Below the pieces are notes generated by a model. It had not been told where the DNA came from and made no database searches. It was given only the letters and a program-made list of their open reading frames with translations. 7,058 bases of DNA from Phycisphaerales bacterium (GTDB lineage Bacteria; Planctomycetota; Phycisphaerae; Phycisphaerales; SM1A02). A program made the translations under genes and the position numbers. Every line of letters begins with the position of its first letter. Within the stretch, counting starts at the first letter, position 1. This document shows, in pieces, positions 6,151 to 7,058 of this stretch. The stretch spans positions 1 to 7,058 of the forward strand of contig SLJD01000417.1 in the NCBI GenBank assembly GCA_007135295.1, written 5' to 3'.

Positions 6151-7058
6151 ATGGCCCATGTTGACTGGTCGTTTCCGTATCCATCCCAGCGCATGCCCGT
6201 GCTGGGCGAGGAAATCGTCGCGACATCCCAGCCGCTGGCGGCCCAGGCGGGCCTCAATGTCCTCAGGGCGGGCGGCAACGCCGTCGATGCGGCCCTCGCC
6301 GCTGCGATCACCCTGACCGTCGTCGAGCCGACGAGCAACGGCATCGGATCCGACGCGTTCGCGCTGATCTGGCGTAACGGCGTCCTGCACGGCCTCAACG
6401 CCTCCGGCCGATCGCCCGCCGCCATGACGCGCAAGCGGTTCGGCGATCGATCCGCCATCCCGCCGCACGGCTGGGACACCGTGACCGTCCCCGGCGCGGT
6501 GGCGTCGTGGGTCGAGCTCTCGCAGCGGTTCGGCGACCTGCCGTTCGATCGGCTGTTCGCCCCGGCGATCGCGTACGCCCGACGCGGCTATCTCGTCTCG
6601 CCACAGACCGCTGACGCGTGGCAGCGCGCGGCCGAGACGTTCAAAGACTTCCCGGACTGGCAGGGGACCTTCTGCCCGAGCGGCCGGCCGCCGCAGACGG
6701 GCGAGCGGGTCATCCTTCCCGATCACGCGGCGACGCTCGAAGAGATCGCGACGACGGGCGGTGAGTCCTTCTATAGCGGTCGTCTGGCCACGGCCATCGC
6801 CGGCGCATCGACGCAAGCAGGTGGGCTGATGACGGCCGATGACCTCGCCGAGCACCGCAACGACCGGGTCGAGCCGCTCGACGTCACGTACCGCGACCTG
6901 ACGCTGCACGAGTTGCCGCCCAACGGCCAGGGCATCGCGGCGCTGATCGCGCTCGGCGTGCTGGAGCAGTTCCCCGATGACCCGGCGATCAACTCGGCGC
7001 AGTGGCTGCACCGGGCGATCGAAGCGATGAAGATCGGCTTCGCCGTCGCGCACGAGCA
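6151..7058 (+). CDS. Gamma-glutamyltransferase-family protein, N-terminal part
   Basis: Family members are N-terminal nucleophile hydrolases that transfer or hydrolyse gamma-glutamyl groups (glutathione and related compounds) or act as acylases; they cut themselves into two subunits before a conserved Thr. The frame is open for 302 codons to the right edge, about 55% of a usual 530-580-residue protein. It shows the family start LNVLRAGGNAVDAALAAA (36-53), VEPTSNGIGSDAFAL (58-72), SGRSPA (85-90) with R87 a candidate for the substrate-carboxylate-binding Arg, VPGAVASW (113-120) and ELPPNGQG (254-261). There is no signal peptide, unlike periplasmic E. coli Ggt, so it resembles the YwrD-type cytoplasmic group; that subclass is inference. 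The nucleophile Thr and small subunit lie beyond the window, so activity cannot be judged. The ATG at 6151 has no clear Shine-Dalgarno site. Sitting 145 bases after mnmA, it may share its transcript or use the intervening repeats. Confidence 0.9.
   Translation, partial: MAHVDWSFPYPSQRMPVLGEEIVATSQPLAAQAGLNVLRAGGNAVDAALAAAITLTVVEPTSNGIGSDAFALIWRNGVLHGLNASGRSPAAMTRKRFGDRSAIPPHGWDTVTVPGAVASWVELSQRFGDLPFDRLFAPAIAYARRGYLVSPQTADAWQRAAETFKDFPDWQGTFCPSGRPPQTGERVILPDHAATLEEIATTGGESFYSGRLATAIAGASTQAGGLMTADDLAEHRNDRVEPLDVTYRDLTLHELPPNGQGIAALIALGVLEQFPDDPAINSAQWLHRAIEAMKIGFAVAHE

Noticed and set aside
6121..7053. A 310-codon open frame on the minus strand, rich in Arg
   Set aside because: It is antisense to the gamma-glutamyltransferase-family gene, which shows clear conserved motifs; the product is a low-complexity Arg-rich shadow.

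Overview
The window looks like ordinary bacterial chromosome, probably from a planctomycete and most likely one related to the Phycisphaerae. This assignment is inference. It rests on the secreted protein that ends in an IPAPG / hydrophobic helix / RRRR tail, on the EF-G variant, and on the high-GC, loosely packed layout with mostly single genes. I see no phage, insertion sequence, CRISPR array, tRNA or rRNA.

Layout from left to right. (1) Positions 1-2020, minus strand: most of an elongation factor G gene; its last 25-35 codons lie beyond the left edge. (2) Positions 2021-2604: 584 bases without a convincing gene. (3) Positions 2605-3576, minus: a long, divergent RNase HII-like nuclease. (4) Around 3651, a strong hairpin that terminates the next gene. 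(5) Positions 3697-4479, minus: a 260-residue secreted protein with a PEP-CTERM-like anchor and a very clear Shine-Dalgarno site. (6) Positions 4480-4850: a divergent intergenic region with phased A-tracts and candidate promoters in both directions. (7) Positions 4851-6005, plus: the tRNA 2-thiouridylase MnmA. (8) Positions 6006-6150: a spacer with three GTTCAC copies set 42 and 21 bp apart. (9) Positions 6151 to the right edge, plus: the N-terminal half of a gamma-glutamyltransferase-family protein without a signal peptide.

The genes do not form one pathway. EF-G and MnmA serve translation (translocation and wobble-uridine modification), and the RNase HII homologue serves nucleic acid upkeep. 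The secreted protein and the gamma-glutamyltransferase homologue are independent accessory or metabolic genes. No new multi-gene system is evident. The points most worth a second look are the altered substrate-recognition motif and enlarged size of the RNase HII homologue, the non-standard sorting tail, the third cysteine in the MnmA active site, a possible leaderless mnmA transcript, and the helically phased repeats before the last gene.
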